From: an uncultured Eubacteriales bacterium
GTDB lineage: Bacteria; Bacillota; Clostridia; Oscillospirales; Oscillospiraceae
NCBI GenBank assembly: GCA_900556935.1
Contig: USQL01000001.1
Coordinates: 1 to 60,041, forward strand
DNA length: 60,041 bases
Reading direction: 5' to 3'
This document shows, one piece after another, positions 1 to 7,478 of this stretch. Made by a program: the position numbers and the translations under genes. A model generated the notes under the pieces. That model made no database searches. It was not told the DNA's origin and saw nothing but the letters and a program-made list of their open reading frames with translations. The stretch's first letter is position 1, and each line of letters opens with the position of its first letter.

Positions 1-1
1 C

Positions 2-862
2 CGTATGACCATCATGACCACCACCTTCATCCCCTGCGGCGCAAAGGTGCCCTTCATTGCCATGATCGCCGGTGCGATCTTCGGCGGCAGCCCCTGGGTC
101 TCCACCGGTGCTTATTTCATCGGTATGGCCGCCATCGTCTGCTCCGGTATTATGCTGAAGAAAACCAAGATGTTCGCCGGTGATCCCGCCCCCTTCGTGA
201 TGGAGCTGCCTCCTTATCACATCCCCACCTTGGGCAATGTGCTCCGCTCCACCTGGGAGCGTGGCTGGTCCTTCATTAAGAAGGCCGGTACCATCATCCT
301 GCTGTCCACCATCGTTGTGTGGTTCACCTCCTACTTTGGCTTCACCGAGGATGGCTTCCGGATGCTGTCCGAGGACGAGCTGAACCTCTCCATCCTGGCC
401 CGCATCGGCAGTGCCATCGCCTGGATCTTCGCGCCTCTTGGCTGGGGCGAGTGGCAGGCAGCCGTTGCCTCCATCACCGGCCTGGTTGCCAAGGAAAACA
501 TCGTCGGCACCATGGGCATCCTGTACGGTGCCTCCGGCAATGTGTATGAGACCCTGGCCGCTACCTTCACCACCATCTCCGGCATGTCCTTCCTGGTGTT
601 CAACCTGCTGTGCGCCCCCTGCTTCGCGGCCATCGGTGCCATCAAGCGGGAGATGAACAACGCCAAGTGGACCTGGTTCGCCATCGGCTATCAGTGCGGC
701 TTTGCCTACTGCGTCAGCCTGATGATCAATCAGTTCGGCGGCCTGTTCACAGGCTCTGTCAATGTCATCGGCCTTGTGGCCGCTCTGGCAGTGCTGGGCT
801 GCATGATTTACATGTTGGTTCGTCCCTACAAGGAAGCTGACAAGCTCACCGCGAGAGTTTAA
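2..862 (+). CDS. feoB: Ferrous iron transport protein B, C-terminal part (truncated by window edge)
   Basis: This is the C-terminal membrane part of FeoB, the GTP-driven Fe(II) uptake permease of the inner membrane; the N-terminal G domain lies before the window. The reading frame is open from base 2. The visible 286 residues start inside a Gate-type motif (TTTFIPCGAKVPFIAMIAG), whose Cys and surrounding residues are characteristic of FeoB. They continue through several hydrophobic helices, including the second Gate-like segment with FNLLCAPCFAAIGAIKRE, and end in a short charged tail. A 12-bp hairpin and a small Cys-rich gene follow at once, the usual arrangement for Firmicute feo loci. Family assignment is firm; the start cannot be given. 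Confidence 0.95.
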   Translation, partial: RMTIMTTTFIPCGAKVPFIAMIAGAIFGGSPWVSTGAYFIGMAAIVCSGIMLKKTKMFAGDPAPFVMELPPYHIPTLGNVLRSTWERGWSFIKKAGTIILLSTIVVWFTSYFGFTEDGFRMLSEDELNLSILARIGSAIAWIFAPLGWGEWQAAVASITGLVAKENIVGTMGILYGASGNVYETLAATFTTISGMSFLVFNLLCAPCFAAIGAIKREMNNAKWTWFAIGYQCGFAYCVSLMINQFGGLFTGSVNVIGLVAALAVLGCMIYMLVRPYKEADKLTARV

Positions 863-872
863 GAATCCATTT

Positions 873-900
873 TGCAGGGGACGGTCCGCCGTCCCCTGCA
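873..900 (+). terminator. Hairpin between feoB and the Cys-rich gene
   Basis: A perfect 12-bp stem (873-884 with 889-900) closes on the four-base loop TCCG, 10 bases after the feoB stop. The T-tract is weak (TTTGCGC), so it may be a partial terminator or an mRNA-stabilising hairpin that lowers or uncouples expression of the small downstream gene. Confidence 0.5.
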
Positions 901-926
901 TTTGCGCATGAAAGAAAGGAACCATT

Positions 927-1064
927 ATGGGAACTGTGATTGTCCTTGCTGTCCTGGTTGTGATTGTCGGCCTGATTGTCGCCGGCATGGTCCGGGACAA
1001 GAAAAACGGCAAGCATTCCTGCGGCGGAGATTGCTCCAGCTGCGGCGGGTGCAGTCATAAATAA
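927..1064 (+). CDS. FeoB-associated Cys-rich small membrane protein
   Basis: This 45-residue protein has a single hydrophobic helix (about residues 3-21), a short basic stretch (RDKKNGK) and a Cys-rich tail with the pattern CGGDCSSCGGC. Small proteins of this architecture are commonly annotated FeoB-associated Cys-rich membrane proteins and are found immediately after feoB in Firmicutes. The four cysteines could bind iron or serve as a redox site at the membrane; that function is inference. The ATG at 927 is preceded by AAAGGA at a suitable distance. It lies 64 bases after feoB and just before a terminator, so it ends the feo transcription unit. Confidence 0.85.
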   Translation: MGTVIVLAVLVVIVGLIVAGMVRDKKNGKHSCGGDCSSCGGCSHK

Positions 1065-1074
1065 GAAACACCCC

Positions 1075-1102
1075 AAGGGGCTGCCTCACACGGCAGCCCC
1101 TT
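1075..1102 (+). terminator. Terminator of the feo unit
   Basis: An 11-bp perfect stem (1075-1085 with 1092-1102) with a six-base loop starts 10 bases after the small Cys-rich gene. The trailing sequence is TTAAAAATTA, so the U-tract is poor, but position and stem strength fit transcription termination. Confidence 0.65.
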
Positions 1103-1123
1103 AAAAATTAAGCGCCCGTACCC

Positions 1124-1152
1124 TTGTGCAAATCCCGTTTCCGGTATATAAT
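1124..1152 (+). promoter_or_regulatory. Sigma-A-type promoter of ymdB-yhaO-yhaN
   Basis: TTGTGC (1124-1129) and a perfect TATAAT (1147-1152) are separated by exactly 17 bases. The -10 lies 38 bases before the ymdB start, with AGAGGAAACA as ribosome binding site. Confidence 0.8.
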
Positions 1153-1190
1153 AACGAAAAACCCCAAATCAATGGGAAAGAGGAAACAAT

Positions 1191-1967
1191 ATGGAATTTA
1201 AGGTCTTGGCAGTGGGGGATGTGGTGGGCACCCCCGGGATGGAGCGGATTTCGAAAACCCTTCGCGCTCTGAAACGGAAGACAAACGCCGACTTTGTGGT
1301 GGTCAACGGAGAAAACGCCAGCGTGGTGGGCATCACCCCCATGCAGGCGGAGGAGATTCTGGATGCCGGGGCGGATGTGGTCACCTTGGGGAACCACAGC
1401 TTTGGGAAGCGGGAAATCGTCAACTACCTGGAGGATACCTCCCGGGTGCTGCGGCCTGCCAATCTGGCCCCCCAGGCTCCCGGCATCGGTTGGAGCGTTT
1501 ATGAGACGAACGCGGGAGACGTGGCGGTCATTGACCTGATTGGCCGCTGCAACATGGACTACACCCCGGACAATCCCTTTTTGCTGGTGGAAAAAATCCT
1601 GAAAAAGCTGGATACCGGGCTTGTTCTGGTGGAGCTGCACGCGGAGGCCACCTCGGAGAAGCTGGCCATGGGCTATTTGCTGGACGGACGGGTCAGTGCC
1701 GTCTGGGGCACCCATACCCATGTGCCCACGGCGGATGCCCGGGTGCTGCCCAAGGGCACGGGCTATGTGACGGACCTGGGCATGACCGGCCCCAGGGAAT
1801 CGGTGCTGGGCATCCGGCCGGAGCTGTCCATCGCCCGGTTCCGGGGGGATTTGACCGAGCGCTACCGCTGGGCGGAGGGCCCCACCAAGCTGGAAGGGGT
1901 GCTCTTTACCCTGGATGCGGCCACGGGGAAGTGCCTGCGGGCGGAAAGGGTTGACCAGTGGGACTGA
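1191..1967 (+). CDS. ymdB: YmdB-family metallophosphoesterase (cyclic nucleotide phosphodiesterase)
   Basis: This 258-residue protein matches the YmdB family (TIGR00282 type) of calcineurin-like phosphoesterases. Visible metal-site motifs are GD at residues 9-10, NGEN at 39-42, GNH at 67-69, and further ELHAE and GTHTHVPTAD motifs in the C-terminal half. B. subtilis YmdB hydrolyses 2',3'-cyclic nucleotides and influences biofilm and motility gene expression. Here it heads an operon with an Mre11-like nuclease and a Rad50-like ATPase: its last 10 bases overlap the next start codon. Length is typical of the family. The link of YmdB to the yhaO-yhaN pair is contextual; functional coupling is inference. 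Confidence 0.92.
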   Translation: MEFKVLAVGDVVGTPGMERISKTLRALKRKTNADFVVVNGENASVVGITPMQAEEILDAGADVVTLGNHSFGKREIVNYLEDTSRVLRPANLAPQAPGIGWSVYETNAGDVAVIDLIGRCNMDYTPDNPFLLVEKILKKLDTGLVLVELHAEATSEKLAMGYLLDGRVSAVWGTHTHVPTADARVLPKGTGYVTDLGMTGPRESVLGIRPELSIARFRGDLTERYRWAEGPTKLEGVLFTLDAATGKCLRAERVDQWD

Positions 1968-3028
1968 AAATACTCCATTCCGGGGATTTCCATCTGGATT
2001 CCCCCTTTACAGGCTTCCCGGAGAAGACCCGGGCCATGCTGCGGCAGGCCCAGCGGCGGCTTCCCGAGGAACTGGTTCGGCTTTGCCGGGAGGCACAGGC
2101 ACAGCTGGTGCTTCTGGCGGGGGACGTGTTCGACGGCCCCTACAGCCGTCAGACGGCGGCGCTTTTGGCCCAGTGCCTGGAGGACTGCGCCGTTCCGGTG
2201 CTGATTGCCCCGGGAAACCACGATTTTGTGAGCCCCGCTTCCCCCTGGCAGCAGGAGCTCTGGCCGGAGAATGTGCATGTTTTCCGGGGAAATCTCAGCT
2301 ATGTGGATTTGGAAGAGCTGGATTGCCGGGTCTATGGGGCGGGCTACACCTCCATGGATTGCCCGGGGCTGCTGGAGGGCTTTCACGCGGAACGGGCCTT
2401 TGCCCATACTCTGGGGGTCCTCCACGGGGACGCGGTCAGCGGCAAAAGCCCCTACTGTCCGGTGACGGCGGGGCAGGTGGCAGCGTCAAACCTTGACTAT
2501 CTGGCCCTGGGCCATATTCACAAGGGCAGCAGCTTTACGGCGGGGAATACCATGTGCGCCTGGCCCGGCTGCCCCATGGGCAGAGGTTGGGATGAGACGG
2601 GGCGAAAGGGGATGCTTCTGGCGGAGCTGGGGGACACCGTGACCCTGAAAACCCTGCCTGTCAGGAGCCCCGCGTTTTTGGAGGAGACGGTGGACATTAC
2701 ATTGGAGGGGCCCCAGGCCCTCCAAAGGGTCCTGCCGCCGGTGGACAACGGGGACCTGTACCGGGTAACGCTGACGGGCAGGGGAAGCCCGGACCCGGAA
2801 GCCATCCGGGCCCAATTTTCCCATCTTGAAAACCTGGAGCTGCGGGACAGAACCCGCCCGCCCCTGGACCCCTGGGCGTATGTCGGCGAAAACAGCCTGA
2901 GAGGGGTCTATATGGGCCTTTTGAAAGAAAAATATGACCGTTCCCAGCCGGAGGAGGCGGAGACGGCCTACCTGGCGGCGGAGCTGGCGGCAAGGCTCTT
3001 AGAGGGGGAGGAGGTGATGCTTCCGTGA
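1958..3028 (+). CDS. yhaO: YhaO/SbcD-like DNA repair exonuclease
   Basis: This 356-residue calcineurin-like nuclease belongs to the Mre11/SbcD superfamily. Metal-binding motifs appear in the canonical order: GDFH (9-12), GDVFD (55-59), GNHD (86-89), LHGD near 155 and GHIH near 190. The C-terminal third is a capping region. It starts at GTG 1958, overlapping the end of ymdB, and its stop overlaps the GTG of the following ATPase gene (GTGA), indicating translational coupling. Together with the YhaN-like protein it probably forms a nuclease-ATPase complex acting on DNA ends, as for Mre11-Rad50. Length and overlap match the YhaO-YhaN arrangement of Firmicutes. Confidence 0.92.
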   Translation: MGLKILHSGDFHLDSPFTGFPEKTRAMLRQAQRRLPEELVRLCREAQAQLVLLAGDVFDGPYSRQTAALLAQCLEDCAVPVLIAPGNHDFVSPASPWQQELWPENVHVFRGNLSYVDLEELDCRVYGAGYTSMDCPGLLEGFHAERAFAHTLGVLHGDAVSGKSPYCPVTAGQVAASNLDYLALGHIHKGSSFTAGNTMCAWPGCPMGRGWDETGRKGMLLAELGDTVTLKTLPVRSPAFLEETVDITLEGPQALQRVLPPVDNGDLYRVTLTGRGSPDPEAIRAQFSHLENLELRDRTRPPLDPWAYVGENSLRGVYMGLLKEKYDRSQPEEAETAYLAAELAARLLEGEEVMLP

Positions 3029-5148
3029 GAATCGAATCCATGACGGCGACCTTCGGAACGCTGGAGCACCGGACCTTGGAATTCACCCCGGGGCTCAATA
3101 TCCTCTCCGGGGAGAACGAATGGGGCAAAAGCACCTGGTGCGCCTTTCTGCTTGCCATGCTCTATGGCCTGGATACCCGGGCCAAAACCACAAGGTCGGC
3201 CCTTTCCCCCAAGGAGCGCTATACCCCCTGGTCCGGAAGCCCCATGTCCGGCACCGTGGCCCTCAACTGGAACGGCAGACGCGTCACCCTGGAGCGGACC
3301 ACCAAGGGCCGCGTCCCCATGGGGGCCTTCCGGGCCTACGAGACGGAGACCGGGCTGCCGGTGCCGGAGCTGACGGCGGACAACTGCGGCCAGACCCTTC
3401 TGGGAGTGGAGCGGGAGGTATTCTGCAGGGCCGGGTTTATCCGGCAGGAGGAGATGCCCGTGACCCAGAGCGAGGCTCTGCGGGCCCGGCTCAACGCTCT
3501 GGTCACCACCGGCGACGAGGGGGTTGACGAGGCGGCCCTCGCCCGGAAGCTCAAGGAGCTGAAAAACAAATGCCGCTTCAATCAGTCGGGGCTTCTGCCC
3601 CAGGCGGAAAAGCAGCTGCGGGAGCTGGAGGAGGCACTCAGGGAGCGGGAACGGCTGGAGGGGGAGATTTCCCGTCTGGAAGGGCAGCTTGCCCTGACGG
3701 AGGCGTATCTCCAATCCCTCAAAACCCATCAGGCCGCCCTGGACTATGCCAAGGCATCCATGGATGCCCGCCAGGTACAGAAAGCTCGGGCCGAGGCGGA
3801 AAAGGCCGCCCGGGAGGCGGACAAAATGGAGGAAATCTGCGCGGACCTCCCCACCCGGGCCGAGGCGGAAAAGCGTCTGCGGGACCTGGCCGCCCACATG
3901 AACGCCTGGAACGAGGCGGGGACGGAGCGAAGCCGGTGCGCCCAGATGCCGGAGCTGCCCCAGGCACCGGAGGTGTTCCGGGGCCTGAGCGGCGAGCAGG
4001 CGCTCCAAAAGGCCCGGGAGGACGGAAAGGCCTACCACTCCATTGTGGGCCGGGGCTTCTGGACCTTCCTGATTCTGGCCGCCCTGGGCATTCTCGGGGG
4101 GCTGGTGCTGCTGCTGGGCTTTGGAGCGCTGATTCCGGCCCTGGTATGCTTTGGCGTTGGAACGCTGCTGCTGGCGGTGTCCCTGCTGGTGGGCAGCCGG
4201 GAGAAGGAAAAGCAAAAGGCCCTGGCCATCCCCTACGGCGGCGGAACGCCGGATGCTTGGGAGGCCAAGGCCAGAACCTATGCCGATGCCTTGCAGCGGT
4301 ATTACAATGAAAAACAGGACTGGACCCACCGTCAGACGGAGCTGGAGCAGCAGCTCCAGGGCCTGCGGGACCAGCGGAAATTCCTGTGCGAGGGCCGGGA
4401 GCCCCGGGAAATGGAGGAGCTGTGCCGCCAGGTGCTCTCCGCCTGGGACACGTTGGAGGTCCTTCGTGGCCGGAAGGAGACGGCCCAGCGCCATCTGGAA
4501 ACCCTTTCGGCCATGGCCGCCAAGGAAACAACGCCTGTTCAGGATGAGCTTACCCTGTCCCCGGAGGAGACGGATGCCGAGCGCCAGGCCGCCCAGGAGC
4601 GGGTAACCAATCTCAGCCTCCTTTTGGGCGGGGAGAGAAGCCGCCTGGAGGCCCTGGGCAGCCGGGAAAGCCTGGAAACAGCCCGCACCCAGACCCGGGA
4701 GCGGGTTCAGAGCCTACAGCGCTATTACGATGCCCTGACCCTGGCCCAGCAGACCCTGACGGAGGCAAGCCAAAGCCTGCAGCGCCGGTTTGCCCCTCAG
4801 ATTTCCGAAAAGGCCCAGAAATGGATGTCCGCCATGACAGACGGACGCTACAATCGGCTGCTGCTCAGCGAGGATTTGACCTTGCGGGCCGGTGCGGAGG
4901 GGGAAACCACCCTGCGGGAGGTCCTGTGCCGCAGCAGCGGCACGGAGGACCAGCTGTACCTTGCCCTCCGCCTGGCCGTCGCGGAGACCATCGCCCCGGA
5001 GGCCCCCCTGATTCTGGACGATGCCCTGGTCCGCTTTGACGACACCCGCATGTCCCGCGCCATGGAGGTCCTGAAAGAAATCAGCCGGGACAAGCAGGTA
5101 ATCCTCTTCTCCTGCCAGAGCAGAGAAAAGAGCCTGTACGGTACATAA
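3025..5148 (+). CDS. yhaN: YhaN-like SMC/Rad50-type ATPase with two membrane helices
   Basis: This 707-residue protein has a split ABC-type ATPase. An N-terminal Walker A, GENEWGKST, is at residues 29-37, and the C-terminal signature-like segment (SSGTEDQLYLALRLAVAE) and Walker B (LILDDAL) lie near 630-670. Between them are long charged coiled-coil segments rich in Glu, Arg and Leu, interrupted near 340-392 by two adjacent hydrophobic helices. That feature is typical of YhaN and unlike soluble SbcC, so the protein is probably membrane-attached. It starts at GTG 3025 overlapping the yhaO stop. It is the expected partner of the YhaO nuclease. No gene follows before a long repeat region, so the operon ends here. 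Confidence 0.9.
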   Translation: MRIESMTATFGTLEHRTLEFTPGLNILSGENEWGKSTWCAFLLAMLYGLDTRAKTTRSALSPKERYTPWSGSPMSGTVALNWNGRRVTLERTTKGRVPMGAFRAYETETGLPVPELTADNCGQTLLGVEREVFCRAGFIRQEEMPVTQSEALRARLNALVTTGDEGVDEAALARKLKELKNKCRFNQSGLLPQAEKQLRELEEALRERERLEGEISRLEGQLALTEAYLQSLKTHQAALDYAKASMDARQVQKARAEAEKAAREADKMEEICADLPTRAEAEKRLRDLAAHMNAWNEAGTERSRCAQMPELPQAPEVFRGLSGEQALQKAREDGKAYHSIVGRGFWTFLILAALGILGGLVLLLGFGALIPALVCFGVGTLLLAVSLLVGSREKEKQKALAIPYGGGTPDAWEAKARTYADALQRYYNEKQDWTHRQTELEQQLQGLRDQRKFLCEGREPREMEELCRQVLSAWDTLEVLRGRKETAQRHLETLSAMAAKETTPVQDELTLSPEETDAERQAAQERVTNLSLLLGGERSRLEALGSRESLETARTQTRERVQSLQRYYDALTLAQQTLTEASQSLQRRFAPQISEKAQKWMSAMTDGRYNRLLLSEDLTLRAGAEGETTLREVLCRSSGTEDQLYLALRLAVAETIAPEAPLILDDALVRFDDTRMSRAMEVLKEISRDKQVILFSCQSREKSLYGT

Positions 5149-5177
5149 AAAGGGCGGTGCGTCGCGCAGCACAAAAG

Positions 5178-5671
5178 CTTCCCCTCCGGGGAAGCTGGCT
5201 CGGCGTAGCCGAGACTGATGAGGGCGGCACAGACTGACGGAATTAGAAAGCCCGGGCGAATTCGTATACCCCCGGACACAAGCCCAAAAAGCCTTCTCAG
5301 GCTTCCGAAGGTCCCCGCCGCAGCGGGGGAATGTGGAGGGGACACCTATAACAAGTGCCGAAGTTGGTAAGAAAATATAGCGAAAACGCGGAATTTATAG
5401 CTTTCAACGTCTTTTTCAGCACGGCAATCCCGCAAGGTGTCCCCTCCACATCCGCCTGCCGGCACCTTCGGAAGCCTGAGAAGGCAGAGGGCTTTGGCTT
5501 TCAGGTTATACGAATTCGCCCAAAGTTTCTCCGCACCGGTTCTGCGTACCGCCCCTCATCCACCGCTGAGGCGGTCCCCCTTCCCCGGCGGGGAAGGTTA
5601 TAGGTTTCCGTCTGGGGGTATACGAATTTGCCCGGGCTTTTTAATTCCGGCAGTCTGTACCGCCCCTCATC
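5178..5671. repeat. Nested imperfect inverted repeats in a 627-base gene-free region
   Basis: The 5149-5775 gap holds no credible gene but clear palindromic structure. An outer pair of arms (5217-5278 and 5610-5671) matches as reverse complements with few differences; both contain GCCCGGGC next to GTATACCCCC. An inner pair (5291-5346 and 5435-5485) matches over the blocks GCCTTCTCAGGCTTCCGAAGG and TGTGGAGGGGACACC, separated by less similar sequence. Short hairpins such as CTTCCCC/GGGGAAG (5179-5194) and CCCCGCC/GGCGGGG occur inside. The layout suggests two or more related mobile palindromic elements inserted in opposite orientation. No transposase is present. Confidence 0.8.
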
Positions 5672-5685
5672 CCTGAATTATGGTA

Positions 5686-5712
5686 TAGCTGCCACCGGCA
5701 GCTATTTTAATT
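5686..5712 (+). terminator. Hairpin with T-rich tail after the repeat region
   Basis: A perfect 8-bp stem (5686-5693 with 5697-5704) has a three-base loop and is followed by TTTTAATTT. It could end read-through from yhaN, although it lies more than 500 bases downstream. The remaining 60 bases to the VanZ-like gene contain a GGTCCCCCTTCAGGGGAGCC block that resembles part of the element at 25775-25976. Confidence 0.5.
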
Positions 5713-5775
5713 TAAGATTCGCAGCGCGGAGCACCACGCTGCGGCGGTCCCCCTTCAGGGGAGCCGTAGATGTTT

Positions 5776-6225
5776 TTATTGCTCTGTGATCCTATAAACC
5801 CCATACCCCACAGCCGCGCCCAGGAGGTTGAGAATCAAATCGTCAATGTCGCAGGTGCCTACGATGAAGAGAACCTGCAGAATTTCCACGCAGCACACGG
5901 TGACGCAGACCGCGAGAAGCGTCAGGAAAAAGCCGCGGAGCTTTGAAAACAGTGCGGGCAGAAAATAGCCCAGGGGGACGAACAAAAGGACATTCCCCAG
6001 CAGATTGTGCAGGGCAATCTTCACAAGATAGGGCCGCACCGGCGGCACCAGAAGCCGGGAAAATCGGCGGATGGTCCGGAAGGGGACGAGATTCAGATGG
6101 GTCCTGAGATACTCGGGGAAGGGCAGCCCACGCTCGTTGGGCATCCTGGCAAAGAGGAGAAAAAGCATGATAAGGCAGTAAAGAAAAAAGACAATGGCTT
6201 TTTTTCGGTGCCCGGTCTGTTCCAT
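5776..6225 (-). CDS. VanZ-like family membrane protein
   Basis: This 149-residue protein has four predicted membrane helices and the VanZ-family features: NLVPF after a polar loop, HNLLGNVLLFVPLGYFLP in the middle, and a C-terminal CDIDDLILNLLGAAVGYGVY segment, where the Asp residues are conserved in the family. VanZ confers low-level teicoplanin resistance in enterococci; most genomic VanZ-like proteins have no assigned role. The start is the ATG at 6225 because AAAGGGGG precedes it by seven bases; an upstream in-frame ATG at 6258 lacks this. It has its own promoter and is monocistronic. Confidence 0.88.
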   Translation of the reverse strand: MEQTGHRKKAIVFFLYCLIMLFLLFARMPNERGLPFPEYLRTHLNLVPFRTIRRFSRLLVPPVRPYLVKIALHNLLGNVLLFVPLGYFLPALFSKLRGFFLTLLAVCVTVCCVEILQVLFIVGTCDIDDLILNLLGAAVGYGVYRITEQ

Positions 6226-6256
6226 TGCGTGTCCCCCTTTCGAAAAAATCCAAATC

Positions 6257-6285
6257 ATTATATCAGATAGTGCTCAGAAAGGCAA
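6257..6285 (-). promoter_or_regulatory. Promoter of the VanZ-like gene
   Basis: Reading the minus strand, TTGCCT (6285-6280) and TATAAT (6262-6257) are 17 bases apart. The -10 lies about 30 bases upstream of the chosen start at 6225 and overlaps the longer in-frame start at 6258, which supports the shorter start. Confidence 0.8.
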
Positions 6286-6342
6286 GCGTGGTAATTTCCT
6301 ATATTTTGGGCCTATTTTACACAGTTGTAAGGAGAAAAAACC

Positions 6343-6753
6343 ATGGTACAGCCAATTTGCAAGGATTTATTTTTACTAAGCCGCCCCGCGCGGCCCGCCC
6401 TTCCCGAGGACGAGCCCATTGCGCGGGATTTATTGGACACCCTCCAGGCCCACCGGGAAGGGTGCGTGGGCATGGCGGCCAACATGATTGGCCAGCCCGT
6501 CCGCGTCATTGCTGTTGACTGCGGCGGAGAGCTCCTTTTGATGCGCAATCCGGAGATCTTAAAGGCCGAGGGGGCCTACGAAGCCGAAGAGGGGTGCCTG
6601 TCCTTAGAGGGCACCCGGAGGACAACCCGGTACCAAAAAATCAAGGTTCGCTACCAAAACGAGGCCTTTCAAACCCGCGTCAAAACCTTCCGGGGTTTTC
6701 CCGCCCAGATTATCCAGCACGAGTGTGATCACCTGAAAGGAAAGATTATCTAA
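6343..6753 (+). CDS. def: Peptide deformylase
   Basis: This 136-residue enzyme removes the formyl group from the N-terminal Met of nascent proteins. All three signature motifs are present: motif 1 GMAANMIGQ (43-51, the GxGLAAxQ equivalent), motif 2 EGCLS with the metal ligand Cys85, and motif 3 HECDH (126-130) with both His ligands and the catalytic Glu. The protein is short, like the compact deformylases of clostridia (peptide deformylase 2 type), and lacks the C-terminal extension of the E. coli enzyme. AAGGAG lies nine bases before the ATG. It is not in the usual def-fmt operon; its neighbours are unrelated. Confidence 0.93.
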   Translation: MVQPICKDLFLLSRPARPALPEDEPIARDLLDTLQAHREGCVGMAANMIGQPVRVIAVDCGGELLLMRNPEILKAEGAYEAEEGCLSLEGTRRTTRYQKIKVRYQNEAFQTRVKTFRGFPAQIIQHECDHLKGKII

Positions 6754-6763
6754 AAGAATACAT

Positions 6764-6835
6764 GGGGCTGTTAAGAAAAGCTGCCATAGCCACACCGGCG
6801 TGGTTCGCAATGACAGATTGTTCTCTAACAGCCCC
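6764..6835. repeat. 72-bp palindromic element, GGGGCTGTTA family (copy 1)
   Basis: The element begins with GGGGCTGTTA and ends with its exact complement TAACAGCCCC, and carries the block GGTTCGCAATGACA on the plus strand. Copies with the same ends and the same core occur at 24727-24766 (one end) and 31208-31403. It lies 10 bases after the def stop and is followed by ATTTTT, so it can also act as a terminator for def and for the converging minus-strand gene. Confidence 0.85.
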
Positions 6836-6840
6836 ATTTT

Positions 6841-7416
6841 TCATTCCTTCTGCCCGTGAATCCACTTGTGGGCCTGGACGGCAATTTCCGGCAGAAGGTC
6901 GTATAGAATCATCAGGTCCCCGTTTTTCCGGGAGAGGGTTTCTTCATTGACAGGAATGTAGGTGATATCGTTGATGTCCAGCTTTTTGGGAGCATCCTGT
7001 AGAAACAGGTCCCAGGCGGCCTGTTCCAGGGCCTTTTCGGGGGAGAGGGCGGCAAAGGCACGGCGCTTTTTGGTCATGCGCTGCCAGGTGCCAGCAAGGC
7101 CCAGAATGCCGCAGACCACCATGGCAAGGCCCAGAAGCCGCAGCGCGCCCTCTCCGTTCCAGGTGAGAACGGCTAAAAGAACCCCCACGACCAGGGCGGC
7201 GGCAAAGGGGAGCATAGCCTTCCGGAGGGCTTTCCCGTTGTGAAGCGTCTCCTCCAGGTGGGCTTTGGCGCAGTCGCCGCAGACGCAGAAGTCCTCAAAA
7301 TCCCCCAGGGCCTGGACGCGCTTGTCGCCCTTCAGGTCTCTTATATGGAGGGTCAGGACCTGCAGCACGTGAAAGGGGTAGTCGCCTGTTTCAGTATGAC
7401 AGTGAATACATTGCAT
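6841..7416 (-). CDS. Zinc-ribbon protein with two membrane helices, unknown function
   Basis: This 191-residue protein opens with CxxC (C3, C6) and has a second Cys cluster, CVCGDC, at 44-49, together a probable zinc ribbon. Two hydrophobic helices (about 67-86 and 92-111) follow, then a soluble C-terminal domain of roughly 80 residues ending in a charged tail. The start is the ATG at 7416 with AAGGAGA seven bases upstream; the open frame continues further upstream only because it runs into the transporter gene in another frame. Its topology would put zinc ribbon and tail on the same side of the membrane. I do not recognise a named family. A strong terminator separates it from the upstream transporter gene. 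Confidence 0.8.
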   Translation of the reverse strand: MQCIHCHTETGDYPFHVLQVLTLHIRDLKGDKRVQALGDFEDFCVCGDCAKAHLEETLHNGKALRKAMLPFAAALVVGVLLAVLTWNGEGALRLLGLAMVVCGILGLAGTWQRMTKKRRAFAALSPEKALEQAAWDLFLQDAPKKLDINDITYIPVNEETLSRKNGDLMILYDLLPEIAVQAHKWIHGQKE

Positions 7417-7434
7417 AAGAAATCTCCTTGATGG

Positions 7435-7465
7435 GAAAAGGGGCGCTGCTGAAAGCAGCGCCCCT
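7435..7465 (-). terminator. Terminator of the malic enzyme-transporter operon
   Basis: A perfect 12-bp stem (7439-7450 with 7454-7465) has a three-base loop and, on the minus strand, TTTT directly after the stem. It lies 14 bases after the transporter stop. Confidence 0.9.
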
Positions 7466-7478
7466 AAAATTTTGCCGT

